From Actinomycetota bacterium (GTDB lineage Bacteria; Actinomycetota; Actinomycetes; Actinomycetales; Dermatophilaceae): 64,000 nt of DNA. Positions 8,601 to 17,449 of this stretch are shown piece by piece. The translations under genes were made by a program, and so were the position numbers. Location of the stretch: contig JAIUOP010000001.1 in the NCBI GenBank assembly GCA_020161815.1, positions 372,001 to 436,000 on the forward strand, written 5' to 3'. Numbering within the stretch: the first letter of the stretch is position 1; the number at the start of each line of letters is the position of its first letter. Below the pieces are notes generated by a model. It did not search any database, was not told where the DNA came from, and worked only from the letters and a program-made list of their open reading frames with translations.

Positions 8601-10238
8601 ATGGCCATCGAGGTCAGCCCACCCGGTCCCACGCAGGACCTGCGCCCGATCCGTCGCGCGCTCATCTCGGTCTTCGACAAGACCGGCCTCGAGGAGCTGG
8701 TGCGCGGCCTCGCCGATGCCGGTGTGGTGCTCGTGTCCACCGGTGGCTCGGCCGCGCTCATCGAGTCGCTCGGCCTGCCGGTGACCAAGGTCGAAGACCT
8801 CACCGGCTTCCCTGAGTGTCTGGAGGGGCGGGTCAAGACCCTGCACCCGATGGTGCACGCCGGCCTGCTCGCCGACACGCGCAAGCCCGACCACCTCGCC
8901 CAGCTGGGAGAACTCGGCGTCGAGCCCTTCGACCTCGTCGTCGTCAACCTCTACCCGTTCGCGCAGACGGTGGCCTCGGGTGCGAGTGCGTACCAGATTG
9001 TCGAGAACATCGACATCGGTGGGCCCTCGATGGTCCGGGCGGCGGCCAAGAACCACGCGAGCGTCGCGGTCGTCACCGAGCCCACGGCATACGGCACGGT
9101 CCTGGAGGCCGTCGTCAACGGCGGCTTCACGTTCGAGCAGCGCAAGCTGCTGGCGGCGCAGGCGTTCGTGCACACCGCGACCTACGACACGGCGGTCGCG
9201 TCCTGGATGGGCAACGCCTATGTCGACACCAGCGAGGGCAGCGGCTTCCCAGCGTGGACGGGCGCGACGTGGACCAAGCGCAACACCCTGCGTTACGGCG
9301 AGAACCCGCACCAGAGCGCCGCGTTGTACGTCCACCGGCGCGAGGGCCTGGCCTCGGCGGAGGTGCTCCACGGCAAGGAGATGTCCTACAACAACTACAT
9401 CGACACCGACGCCGCGGTCCGCGCGAGCCTGGACCACGGGGACCAGCCGACGGTGGCGATCATCAAGCACGCCAACCCGTGCGGCATCGCCGTCGGCGCC
9501 GACATCGAGACCGCGTATGCCGCGGCGCACGCCTGCGACCCGGTCTCGGCCTACGGCGGCATCGTTGCGTCGAACCGGCCGGTGACCGCCGCGATGGCCA
9601 GGGCGCTCAATGACACCTTCTCCGAGGTCGTGGCCGCTCCCGACTTCGACGAGGATGCGCTGGAGATCCTGCGCGAGAAGAAGAACCGTCGCCTGCTCCG
9701 GCTCCCGGCCGGGATGGGGGCCCACCGCGACCCGGTCGAGTTCCGGCCGATCAGCGGTGGCCTGCTCGTGCAGTCGGTGGACCGCGTGGACGCCGTGCTG
9801 CAGGACGAGGCCGGCGAGGTCGTCGGCGGGGACGAGGCAGGTCACTGGCGCCTGGTCGCTGGCCCGGCTGCCGACGAGGCAACGATGGCCGACCTGCAGT
9901 TCGCGTGGCGGGCCGTGCGGGCCGTGAAGTCCAACGCGATCCTGCTCGCCAAGGACGGCGCGAGCGTGGGCATCGGGATGGGGCAGGTCAACCGCGTCGA
10001 CTCCTGCCGCCTGGCCGTGAGCCGCGCGGACGCCGATGGTGCGGACCGTGCGCTCGGCTCGGTGGCGGCCTCGGACGCCTTCTTCCCGTTCGCCGACGGT
10101 CTGCAGATCCTCCTCGACGCCGGTGTGCGGGCGGTCGTCGCGCCCGGCGGGTCGGTGCGCGACGAGGAGGTCATCGCCGCTGCGGAGGCGGCGGGCGTGA
10201 CGATGTACTTCACCGGGACGCGCCACTTCGCCCACTGA
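8601..10238 (+). CDS. purH: Bifunctional AICAR formyltransferase / IMP cyclohydrolase
   Basis: Catalyses the last two steps of IMP synthesis. The 545-residue protein begins at the ATG at 8601, seven bases after GGAG; the frame is open upstream but only through the riboswitch. The N-terminal cyclohydrolase domain has [23 protein letters not shown] and [13 protein letters not shown]; the C-terminal transformylase domain has the catalytic pair K289-H290 in [13 protein letters not shown], and ends [13 protein letters not shown]...[14 protein letters not shown]. Length and order are normal for the family. Regulated by the ZTP riboswitch upstream. Convergent with the catabolic block, from which it is separated by a long hairpin. 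Confidence 0.98.
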   Translation: MAIEVSPPGPTQDLRPIRRALISVFDKTGLEELVRGLADAGVVLVSTGGSAALIESLGLPVTKVEDLTGFPECLEGRVKTLHPMVHAGLLADTRKPDHLAQLGELGVEPFDLVVVNLYPFAQTVASGASAYQIVENIDIGGPSMVRAAAKNHASVAVVTEPTAYGTVLEAVVNGGFTFEQRKLLAAQAFVHTATYDTAVASWMGNAYVDTSEGSGFPAWTGATWTKRNTLRYGENPHQSAALYVHRREGLASAEVLHGKEMSYNNYIDTDAAVRASLDHGDQPTVAIIKHANPCGIAVGADIETAYAAAHACDPVSAYGGIVASNRPVTAAMARALNDTFSEVVAAPDFDEDALEILREKKNRRLLRLPAGMGAHRDPVEFRPISGGLLVQSVDRVDAVLQDEAGEVVGGDEAGHWRLVAGPAADEATMADLQFAWRAVRAVKSNAILLAKDGASVGIGMGQVNRVDSCRLAVSRADADGADRALGSVAASDAFFPFADGLQILLDAGVRAVVAPGGSVRDEEVIAAAEAAGVTMYFTGTRHFAH

Positions 10239-10251
10239 CGCCCCCCTATCA

Positions 10252-10319
10252 CCCGTCGAGCGAGCAGGAATCGCCGGATACAAGAGCCTGTCCTCGGCGA
10301 TTCGTGCTCGCTCGACGGG
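10252..10319. terminator. Long bidirectional hairpin between purH and the amidohydrolase gene
   Basis: A 25-bp stem with one mismatch (10252-10276 with 10295-10319) and an 18-base loop sits between two convergent genes. It lacks T tracts on either side. It is longer than most terminators and could be a repetitive hairpin element that also ends transcription. Confidence 0.7.
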
Positions 10320-10354
10320 GTGGAGGGGGCGGACGTGTGGAGGGGGCGGAAGCG

Positions 10355-11494
10355 TCAGCGCGTCGGCGGACGGTAGCCCGTGGGCTCACCCGAGCCGAGG
10401 TCGACGATGGCCGCGACCGGGCCGCCGCCCTCGGGCCCCTGGTGGGCCGCCGACACCGACACGAACACTGCCGGGTCACCGGTCACCGACGCCGTGACAC
10501 CACCGACGCAGGACTTGATCTGCCGGTGCCAGTGCACGTCGGAGTCGTCGAGCATGGCGTTGCGCCGGCCGTGCACGGTGCCGTCGAGGCTGGCCTCGCA
10601 CTTGAGGAAGACGTTGACCAGCCGCCCCTGGATGTCGCTCCAGTGGGCCCGCTCTGGCAGGTCCAGCCCGGCGTCCTTGATGGCCGCCCAGATCCCGTCG
10701 GCGTCGAGGGCGTCCTGCATGACCGAGTGACCGATGCGGTAGCGCCCACCGATGCCGCGGGCGTTGCCGACGACGACGATCTGGGCCTGGTCCAGCTCGA
10801 CGCCCGAGGAGCACGACGCGACCGATGAGTAGAGGTCGCGGTTGTGCATGACATCGGCATCGGTGGGCATGTCGATCTCACCCAGCGCCACGGCGATCCC
10901 CAGACCGGTCGCGCCATTGGAGAGGTCCATCGACTCGTGGGTGTGCTCGGTCCACACCGACTTCCCGCGGGACTTGGCGTCGCGGATGGTGTGGATCGTG
11001 AGCAGCGGGGTCTTGGTCTGCACGTAGTGCACGTCCTTGGGGTCGGTGATCCCGGCCCGCTCCATCGCGACCTTCACCCCGGCCGCGACCTTCTCGATCA
11101 TCGGCGTGTAGCCGATCTCCTCGGGCAGCAGCGGCTCGCTCATCGCGAAGCCCACCGTCAGGCGCGGCTCGTCGCTCGCCTCGGCCTGGTCGGCGGGGAG
11201 CGTGGCGAAGATCGTCGCGTGCGGGCTGATCACGCCGTCGGTGCCGCCGGACCACACGATCGGCACACCCTTGACCTGCGCCTCGTCGACGCCATGCTTG
11301 CGCAGCACGTCGCGGAAGGCCGTGTCGGCGATGATCCGGGTGTAGTCGTTGACGCCGCCGTTGCCCTCGGTCTTGCCGATGATGGCGATGACCCGGTCGG
11401 CCGCCATGACGCCACTGGTGATCAGCTCGTCGAGGCCGGAGGCGTCGGCGACGCTCTTGATGGGGACCTTGCGCACCTCAATGGGTTCGGGCAC
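10355..11494 (-). CDS. Ring-opening amidohydrolase (cyanuric acid hydrolase / barbiturase family)
   Basis: A 379-residue enzyme of the three-fold repeat family that opens cyclic ureides by hydrolysing one amide bond. Each of the three repeats contributes a Lys/Ser pair: IGKTEGNGG with [20 protein letters not shown] with [12 protein letters not shown], and FLKCEAS with [14 protein letters not shown]. The C-terminal [17 protein letters not shown] is also typical. The known members act on cyanuric acid or barbiturate; these cannot be told apart with certainty by eye, but a uracil-type permease, a molybdenum hydroxylase and a PucR regulator nearby point to a pyrimidine or ureide. Second gene of a two-gene operon, 39 bases after carbamate kinase. 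Confidence 0.9.
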   Translation of the reverse strand: MPEPIEVRKVPIKSVADASGLDELITSGVMAADRVIAIIGKTEGNGGVNDYTRIIADTAFRDVLRKHGVDEAQVKGVPIVWSGGTDGVISPHATIFATLPADQAEASDEPRLTVGFAMSEPLLPEEIGYTPMIEKVAAGVKVAMERAGITDPKDVHYVQTKTPLLTIHTIRDAKSRGKSVWTEHTHESMDLSNGATGLGIAVALGEIDMPTDADVMHNRDLYSSVASCSSGVELDQAQIVVVGNARGIGGRYRIGHSVMQDALDADGIWAAIKDAGLDLPERAHWSDIQGRLVNVFLKCEASLDGTVHGRRNAMLDDSDVHWHRQIKSCVGGVTASVTGDPAVFVSVSAAHQGPEGGGPVAAIVDLGSGEPTGYRPPTR

Positions 11495-11533
11495 GGGAGT
11501 TGTCCTTTCGTTGCGGGGTCGGTTGCGGAGAAA

Positions 11534-12529
11534 TCAGGAGGTATGCCGGGTGCTCGCCTGACCGGTCGGGTCGCCAGCGTGGTCGTCGGGTGCCGGGTCG
11601 GGGAGGATGCGCGTGCCGTGACCGCCTTCGATGGCCTCGGTGATGCGCTCGAGTGAGGTGATGATGCTGCGGGGGCCGCCGGACTCGACGAACCGGATGG
11701 CGGCGTCGACCTTGGGCCCCATGGAGCCGGACGCGAACTGGCCGGCCGCGGCATACCCTCGCATCTCGGTGAGGGGCACGGAGGTGAGGTCGCGCTGCGC
11801 GGGGGTGCCCCAGTCGACGGCCGCGTGCTCGACGTCGGTGGCGATGACGAGCACGTCGGCCTCGAGGCGCCGGGCGAGGAGGGCGGCGGTGAGGTCCTTG
11901 TCGATGACCGCCTCGACCCCGCGCAGGCGCCCGTCGGCGTCACGGACGACGGGGATGCCACCGCCACCGGCGCCGACGACGACATACCCCTGGGCCAGGA
12001 GGGTCTGCATGGCGGGTGCGTCGAGCACCTCGACCGGCTCCGGGGAGGCGACGACCCGTCGCCAGCCGCGCTCGCCGCGGTCCTCCCACGTCTGACCGTG
12101 GTCGATCATCGTGCGCGCCTGCGCCTCGGGGAGGTAGCGACCGATCGGCTTGGTCGGATGGGCGAAGTTCGGGTCCGCCTGGTCGACGAGCGTGCGGGTG
12201 ACCAGGCCGGCGACCGGGACGTCCGTGCCCTCGGCGGCGAGGGCGGCCTCGAGCTCGTCGAGGATCATGAAGCCGATCGTCCCCTGGGTCTGGGCACCGC
12301 ACCAGTCGAGCGGGACCGGGGGGACGACGTGGGCGGCGAGCTCGTTCTTGACGAGCAGGTTGCCGACCTGGGGGCCGTTGCCGTGGGTGAGGACGAGATC
12401 GTGCCCGGCCGCCACGAGGCGTGCCGTCGAGCGCATGGCGACGCGGATCGCAGCCAGCTGGTCCTCGGGCCGAGCAGCACCATCGGGCGAGGTCATCGCA
12501 TTGCCCCCGAGGGCCAACACCACGCGCAC
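11534..12529 (-). CDS. arcC: Carbamate kinase
   Basis: Transfers phosphate from carbamoyl phosphate to ADP, giving ATP, ammonia and CO2 in catabolic use. The 331-residue protein has the amino-acid-kinase signatures ALGGNAM (residues 5-11), THGNGPQVG near 48, VGAGGGGIPVV in the middle, DKDLTAALLA and GSMGPKVDAAIRFVE near the C-terminus. The GTG start has a good Shine-Dalgarno (GAGGAGG). There is no arginine deiminase gene nearby. In this block the likely source of carbamoyl phosphate is the FdrA/DUF1116/DUF2877 system 16 kb away, the same partnership seen in the E. coli allantoin cluster. The last 30 residues are a low-complexity tail. Confidence 0.95.
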   Translation of the reverse strand: MRVVLALGGNAMTSPDGAARPEDQLAAIRVAMRSTARLVAAGHDLVLTHGNGPQVGNLLVKNELAAHVVPPVPLDWCGAQTQGTIGFMILDELEAALAAEGTDVPVAGLVTRTLVDQADPNFAHPTKPIGRYLPEAQARTMIDHGQTWEDRGERGWRRVVASPEPVEVLDAPAMQTLLAQGYVVVGAGGGGIPVVRDADGRLRGVEAVIDKDLTAALLARRLEADVLVIATDVEHAAVDWGTPAQRDLTSVPLTEMRGYAAAGQFASGSMGPKVDAAIRFVESGGPRSIITSLERITEAIEGGHGTRILPDPAPDDHAGDPTGQASTRHTS

Positions 12530-12733
12530 GGGTCCTCCTCGGGTCGACGTCGAGTCACCGACGAGGGCGGACGAGCGGCGGAGCCGCCCGGGCGACGCTG
12601 CCGGGTGTCACGAGCCTAGGGAGCCGTGCCGCACGCGGCCTTGGCAGCATTTGTCCCCGCATGGGGCGCCATGTTGGCAACTCTTGAGGAGCTCGCGGTC
12701 ACGGTGCCGGCGGTGCCGCCGACGGAGGAAACC
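12530..12733 (-). promoter_or_regulatory. Control region of the arcC-amidohydrolase operon
   Basis: This 204-base gap holds two TTGGCA half-sites 33 bases apart (12641-12646 and 12674-12679). The second lies inside GCCATGTTGGC, a small palindrome. Related sequences stand before other operons of the block, so these are candidate PucR sites. No clear -10 element was identified. Confidence 0.4.
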
Positions 12734-14221
12734 TCACAAGGCGCGATAGCGGGCTGCCCGGTCATGGAGTCGATCGGCCGTGCTGACGCCGGAGAGGACG
12801 GCGAGCTCGTGCCGGATGGCCTGGCTCATCCGTCGGCAGAAGGCCTCGGGTTCGTCGGCCGCGTCCGGCTCCTCGGCGACGATCCGGTCGATGATGCCGT
12901 CGGCGAGCAGGTCCACCGAGCGCACCCGTTGCTGGGCGGCCAGCTCGGGAGCCCGGTCCGCCGTGCGGAAGAGGATCGCTGAGGCACCCTCGGGTGGCAG
13001 CGGCGAGAGCCATGAGTGCTGCGCCGCCAGCACCCGGTCGGCGGGCATGAGGGCGAGCGCCCCGCCACCGGTTCCCTGGCCGAGGAGCACGCAGAGGGTG
13101 GCCACCTCGAGGGCGACGAGGTCGGCCAGGCAGCGGGCGATCTCTCCGGCCATCCCGCCCTCCTCGGCCTCCTTGGACAGCGCCGCCCCGGCGGTGTCGA
13201 TGACCGAGACGAAGGGCAGGCCGAGCTCGGTCGCCAGGCGCATGCCGCGGCGGGCGACGCGCAGGCCACTAGGAGAGAGCGGTGGCTCACTGCGCTCGGC
13301 GCGACGATCGTTGCCGAGGACGACGCAGGGGGTACCGTCGAAACGGGCCAGCGCGAGGAACATCGTGCGGTCCCACTCGCCGTCACCGGTGCCGAAGAGC
13401 GGCAGGACGTCGGTGGCGCCGAGCTTGAGCAGGGCGCGCAGGCCTGGCCGGTCGGGGCGGCGCGAGCGCTCGATCGAGTCCCACGCGGGGATGTCGGGCA
13501 GGGGCACGCGCGGCAGGTCGGGGACATGGTCGAGGTCGCGCGGGGCCATCACCAGGTCGAGGAAGCGAGCAGCGGTGTCGCGCAGCGCTTCCGCGGGCAG
13601 CACGGCATCGACCAGGCCCTTGTCCCAGAGGTTCTCGGCGGTCTGCACGCCAGCGGGGAAGGGCTGGCCGTAGAGCGCTTCGTAGACCCGGGCCCCGAGG
13701 AAGCCGATCGTCGCGCCCGGCTCGGCGACCGTCACGTGCCCGGTCGAGCCCCAGGAGGCGAGCACCCCGCCCGTGGTGGGGTGACGAAGATAGGTGATAT
13801 AGGGCAGGTGGCGTCGCTTGTATGCCGTGACCGCGGCTGTGATCTTCACCATCGTCACGAACGCCGGCGTCCCCTCCTGCATCCGCGTGCCGCCCGAGGC
13901 CGGCGCCGCGAAGAGCGGCAGGCGCTCGCGGGTCGCGCGTTCGAAGGCGAGCGTGATCCGCTCGGCCGCGGCCCGACCGATCGAGCCGGCGAGGAAGCGG
14001 AACTCGCCGAGGATCACAGCACAGCGGTGCCCGTGGATCAGGGCCTCGCCGGTGACGATGGACTCGTCGGTGCCGGCGCGCTCGGCGGCGGCAGCCAGCT
14101 CCACGGCATACGGGCTCTCGGGCGCGGCGACGGTGAGCGGGGCGACGTCCCACGAGCGGAAGCTGCCCTCGTCGAAGACGAGCTCGATGAGCTCGTGGCT
14201 GGTCGGGCGGGCGGGAGTCAT
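12734..14221 (-). CDS. Fused carboxyltransferase (AccD-like + AccA-like halves), biotin-independent candidate
   Basis: A 495-residue protein; the ATG at 14221 forms an ATGA overlap with the CoA-transferase stop. The N-terminal half resembles the AccD/MdcD crotonase-like fold (LAGSIGRAAAERI, PASGGTRMQEGTPAFVTM), without the AccD zinc finger. The C-terminal half resembles AccA/MdcE (LARFDGTPCVVLGNDR, FVSVIDTAGAALSKEAEEGG, LLGQGTGGGALALMPADRV). No biotin carboxylase or biotin carrier gene is next to it. It may carboxylate or, as in malonate decarboxylase, decarboxylate an acyl-CoA without biotin. Together with the preceding CoA-transferase, malonyl-CoA to acetyl-CoA is a reasonable guess. Last gene of the hyuAB operon. 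Confidence 0.75.
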   Translation of the reverse strand: MTPARPTSHELIELVFDEGSFRSWDVAPLTVAAPESPYAVELAAAAERAGTDESIVTGEALIHGHRCAVILGEFRFLAGSIGRAAAERITLAFERATRERLPLFAAPASGGTRMQEGTPAFVTMVKITAAVTAYKRRHLPYITYLRHPTTGGVLASWGSTGHVTVAEPGATIGFLGARVYEALYGQPFPAGVQTAENLWDKGLVDAVLPAEALRDTAARFLDLVMAPRDLDHVPDLPRVPLPDIPAWDSIERSRRPDRPGLRALLKLGATDVLPLFGTGDGEWDRTMFLALARFDGTPCVVLGNDRRAERSEPPLSPSGLRVARRGMRLATELGLPFVSVIDTAGAALSKEAEEGGMAGEIARCLADLVALEVATLCVLLGQGTGGGALALMPADRVLAAQHSWLSPLPPEGASAILFRTADRAPELAAQQRVRSVDLLADGIIDRIVAEEPDAADEPEAFCRRMSQAIRHELAVLSGVSTADRLHDRAARYRAL

Positions 14222-15420
14222 CGCGGCTCGTCGAGCCAGGCCCGAATGGCGTCGTCGTGCTCGCCCAGTCCCGGCGGCGGGAGGTGGTGCTCGCGGCCGC
14301 CGGAGAAGGCGTTGTCGTCGAAGCGCAGGGGCGAGCCGGGGATGGTGATGGCCCCGAGCACCGGGTGGTCGACCTCGAGGAGCAGGTGCTGGCTTGCGAC
14401 CTGGTCCCACTCGTAGACCTCGTCGATGGTGCGCACCTTGCCCGCCGGCACCCCCGCCGCGGCCAGCCGCTCGAGGACCTCGGCGCTCGAGAGCTCGGCG
14501 AAGGCAGCGTCGACCGCGTCGATGACGGCGGCCCGGTTGGCCACCCGCTCACGGTTGGTGGCCATGCCGGCCGCGACCGGGTCGAGCCCGAAGGTCTGGG
14601 CGAACTTCACCCACAGGCTCTCGGCCGCGCACGCGACCTGCACCTGGCCGTCGGCGGTCCGGAAGAGGCCATAGGGAGCGATCGAGGGGTGGTGGTTGCC
14701 CTGGGCGTGCCCGACCTTGCCCGCCAGGAGGTAGTTGGTGCCGTGCATCGCGTGGGCGCCGATGACGGAGGCGAGCAGGCTGGTGCGCACGACCCGACCC
14801 CGACCGGTGCGCTCGCGGTCGTAGAGGGCGCTGACCACGCCGAAGGCGCCGTTCATGCCGGAGAGCAGGTCCCCGATCGGCACGCCGACGCGTTGGGGAT
14901 CCTCGGGTCCCGAGCCGGTCACCGACATCAGGCCGGCCTCGCCCTGGGCGATCTGGTCGTAGCCCGCGCGCCCGCCCTCAGGGCCGTCGTGCCCGAAGCC
15001 ACTGATCGAGAGCAGCACCAGCCGCGGGTTGAGCTCGTGCAGGCGGGCGACCGGGAAGCCGAGGCGGTCGAGCACTCCGGGGCGGAAGTTCTCGATGAGC
15101 ACGTCGGCCCGCTCGATGAGGCGGGTGAGGACCGTCCGGCCGTCGTCGGACTTCAGGTCCAGGACGATCGACTCCTTGTTGCGGTTGGCCGCGAGGTAGT
15201 AGGTCGAGATGTCCTCGTCCGGCCCGACGAAGGGCGGGCCCCAGCCGCGCGTGTCGTCCCCGGTCGCGGACTCGACCTTGATGACGCGAGCACCCATGTC
15301 GCCCAGCATCATCCCCGCCTGCGGGCCGGCCAGGGCGCGGCTGAGGTCGACGACGACGATGCCGGCGAGCGGGCCTCCCGTCGAGGGGCTGGTGGGGTCG
15401 TCGGGGGCGGGTGACGTCAT
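14218..15420 (-). CDS. CaiB/BaiF family (class III) CoA-transferase
   Basis: A 400-residue enzyme of the formyl-CoA/carnitine CoA-transferase family, which moves CoA between carboxylic acids. Seen: VVDLSRALAGPQAGMMLGDMGA (residues 23-44, split here by the family GP-A-xx-LAD-GA pattern), VIKVE, NRNKESIVLDL near 79-89, IENFRPG at 109-115, and SGFGHDGPEGGRAGYDQIAQ. The catalytic Asp (D169 of formyl-CoA transferase) aligns by eye with A217 in VRTSLLASVIG, so the usual nucleophile appears to be absent; some subgroups share this. It starts 16 bases after hyuB and overlaps the carboxyltransferase by 4 bases. Substrate unknown; a dicarboxylate such as malonate would fit. Confidence 0.88.
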   Translation of the reverse strand: MTSPAPDDPTSPSTGGPLAGIVVVDLSRALAGPQAGMMLGDMGARVIKVESATGDDTRGWGPPFVGPDEDISTYYLAANRNKESIVLDLKSDDGRTVLTRLIERADVLIENFRPGVLDRLGFPVARLHELNPRLVLLSISGFGHDGPEGGRAGYDQIAQGEAGLMSVTGSGPEDPQRVGVPIGDLLSGMNGAFGVVSALYDRERTGRGRVVRTSLLASVIGAHAMHGTNYLLAGKVGHAQGNHHPSIAPYGLFRTADGQVQVACAAESLWVKFAQTFGLDPVAAGMATNRERVANRAAVIDAVDAAFAELSSAEVLERLAAAGVPAGKVRTIDEVYEWDQVASQHLLLEVDHPVLGAITIPGSPLRFDDNAFSGGREHHLPPPGLGEHDDAIRAWLDEPR

Positions 15421-15436
15421 GGGCTCACTCTCCCAC

Positions 15437-17449
15437 TCAGAGCCAGTCGCATTCGGGGGCGGTGGCGCCACCGGCGAGGAGGGCATACCCGGGGCCGCGG
15501 TCGAAGAAGGGGGCCTCACCCTCGCGGGCGGCGCGCAGCTCCGCCCGGAGGGCATCGCTGGCGTCCTCGTCGATCACCGGTGCGTCCTTGGTCCCCGAGG
15601 CCACGACCCCGTATGCCGTCCGCGCACCCTCGAAGGACACCTTCCCCCACCGCAGGTCGCGCTCGACCTCGGGATAGGGACGCTCGAGCGGGTCGCCCCA
15701 GCCGCCGCCGCCGGTGGTGCGGATGCGCACGACCTGCCCGGCCCGGATCGGCTCGGCGTCGGCGAGGGCATCGATTTCGCGCTCCTCCGGGCCGCCGGGG
15801 TCGATCGTCACCTGGAAGGGGGCTCCCGCCTTGCCACCCTTGACGCCCCAGCAGGCGAGGATCGAGCGGTCGGCGATCGACATGAAGTGCGCGTCCTTGA
15901 GCATTCGGATGTGCTTCTCGTAGCCCAGTCCGCCCCGATAGCGGCCCGCGCCACCGGAATCCACGGCGAGGCCGAGGCGCTCGACGATGAACGGGAAGCG
16001 CCCCTCGGTGAACTCGGTCGGCAGGTTGCGGGAGTCGGGGACGACGTGGATGGTGTCCTCGCCGTCGGCGTAGTAGCGGCCACCCGAGCCGCCACCGAGG
16101 ACCTCGCGCATGAGGTAGTCCTTGCCGTCGCGGTCGTGACCGTAGACCCCGGTGTAGCGGATCGTCTCCTGGTCGGCGGGCATCCGGCCGTCGACCGCCT
16201 TGGCGACGACGCCGGCGAGCACGCCGAGGAGGCGGAGGATGACGAAGGTCCGCGCGTTCGTGGGGCCGGGGTGGATCGGGGTGAGCAGGGTGCCCTTCTC
16301 GGGGAAGCGCATCTCGATGAGCGGCACGATGCCCTCGTTGACGTCGAGCTCGGACATCCGCTCGGGGGTGTCGGCGAGGTTGCGCAGGATCGGGGCGAGC
16401 CACTTCTTGAGGAAGTTGCCGCCGACGTAGTCGCCGCAGTGGTTGATCGGACCCTTGGCCTGCGGCGCCGTCCCGGTGAAGTCGATGATCAGGCGCGGCC
16501 CGGCGGGTCGGCCCTGCTCCGGGTCGGCGGGGGCATCACTGACCTTGGTCAGGGTGATCCGCTGCGTGTGCAGCATCGGCTCGTCGACGCCGTCGTGCTC
16601 GGCGTAGTCCTCCCACACGTAGGTCCCGTCCGGGATCTTGGCGAGGATCTCGCGTCGATAGGTCTCGGTCGTCGCGTCCAGGATCGCGTCGAAGGCGGCC
16701 TCGATCTGGTCGCGCCCGTAGCGCTCGAAGAGCTCGGCGAGGCGGCGCGCCCCCATGAGGCAGGCGGAGCACTCGGCGTCGAGGTCGGCGGCCAGGGAGT
16801 CGGGCATCCGCGAGTTGCGGGTCATGATGCGCAGGGCCGCCTTGTTGGGAACTCCCCTGTCCCACAGCTTGATCGGCGGGACAGCGAGGCCTTCCTCGTA
16901 GACGCTGGTGGCGCCACTCGGCATACTTCCCGGGCACCCGCCGCCGATGTCGTCGTGGTGACCGAAGGCCTGCACGAAGGCGACCACCTCGCCCTCGTGG
17001 AAGACCGGGACGGTCACGCAGAGGTCGGGCAGGTGGCCGATGCCGCCCTCGGACTCGTAGACGTCGTTGTGGAAGTAGACGTCCCCTTCCTGCATCTCGG
17101 CGAGCGGGAAGTCGCGCGCCACCGGGTGGACGAGCGCCGAGTAGGACCGACCGGTGAGCTTGCGCAGCTGCCGGTCGTGGATGCCGGCGCGGAAGTCGTG
17201 GGCATCGCGGATCATCGGTGAGCGGCTGGTCCGCCCGATGGCCGTCTCCACCTCCATCTCGACGCTGGCGAGGGTGCCCTGGACGATCTCGACGAGGATC
17301 GGGTCGACGGTGCTTCCCTCGGACGTCAGGCGCCCGCCGTGCTCGTATGCCGTGGGCAGGCCCGCGGGGTTGGCCGGCCGGGCCGTGACATAGGCCGGGT
17401 CGCCGGGCAGGGGCAGCACCTGACCCTGGGCCGCAGGGGTGGCGGTCAT
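15437..17449 (-). CDS. hyuB: Hydantoinase/oxoprolinase B subunit
   Basis: A 670-residue protein with the HyuB core: VDPILVEIVQGTLASVEMEVE, RSPMIRDAHDFRAGI, GDVYFHNDVYESEGGIGHLPD, AFGHHDDIGGGCPGSMP, HPGPTNARTFVI and GGRYYADGEDT. With HyuA it forms an ATP-dependent enzyme that opens hydantoins, 5-oxoproline or related lactams, or carboxylates ketones, depending on subgroup. The 50-residue N-terminal extension is unusual. Overlaps hyuA by 4 bases (ATGA), so the two are translationally coupled. In this block it could cut a cyclic ureide or amide at the cost of ATP; which bond is not known. Confidence 0.92.
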   Translation of the reverse strand: MTATPAAQGQVLPLPGDPAYVTARPANPAGLPTAYEHGGRLTSEGSTVDPILVEIVQGTLASVEMEVETAIGRTSRSPMIRDAHDFRAGIHDRQLRKLTGRSYSALVHPVARDFPLAEMQEGDVYFHNDVYESEGGIGHLPDLCVTVPVFHEGEVVAFVQAFGHHDDIGGGCPGSMPSGATSVYEEGLAVPPIKLWDRGVPNKAALRIMTRNSRMPDSLAADLDAECSACLMGARRLAELFERYGRDQIEAAFDAILDATTETYRREILAKIPDGTYVWEDYAEHDGVDEPMLHTQRITLTKVSDAPADPEQGRPAGPRLIIDFTGTAPQAKGPINHCGDYVGGNFLKKWLAPILRNLADTPERMSELDVNEGIVPLIEMRFPEKGTLLTPIHPGPTNARTFVILRLLGVLAGVVAKAVDGRMPADQETIRYTGVYGHDRDGKDYLMREVLGGGSGGRYYADGEDTIHVVPDSRNLPTEFTEGRFPFIVERLGLAVDSGGAGRYRGGLGYEKHIRMLKDAHFMSIADRSILACWGVKGGKAGAPFQVTIDPGGPEEREIDALADAEPIRAGQVVRIRTTGGGGWGDPLERPYPEVERDLRWGKVSFEGARTAYGVVASGTKDAPVIDEDASDALRAELRAAREGEAPFFDRGPGYALLAGGATAPECDWL

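Noticed and set aside
11534..12529. Part of an arginine deiminase pathway
   Set aside because: No arcA or arcB gene is nearby; the neighbours point to ureide breakdown.
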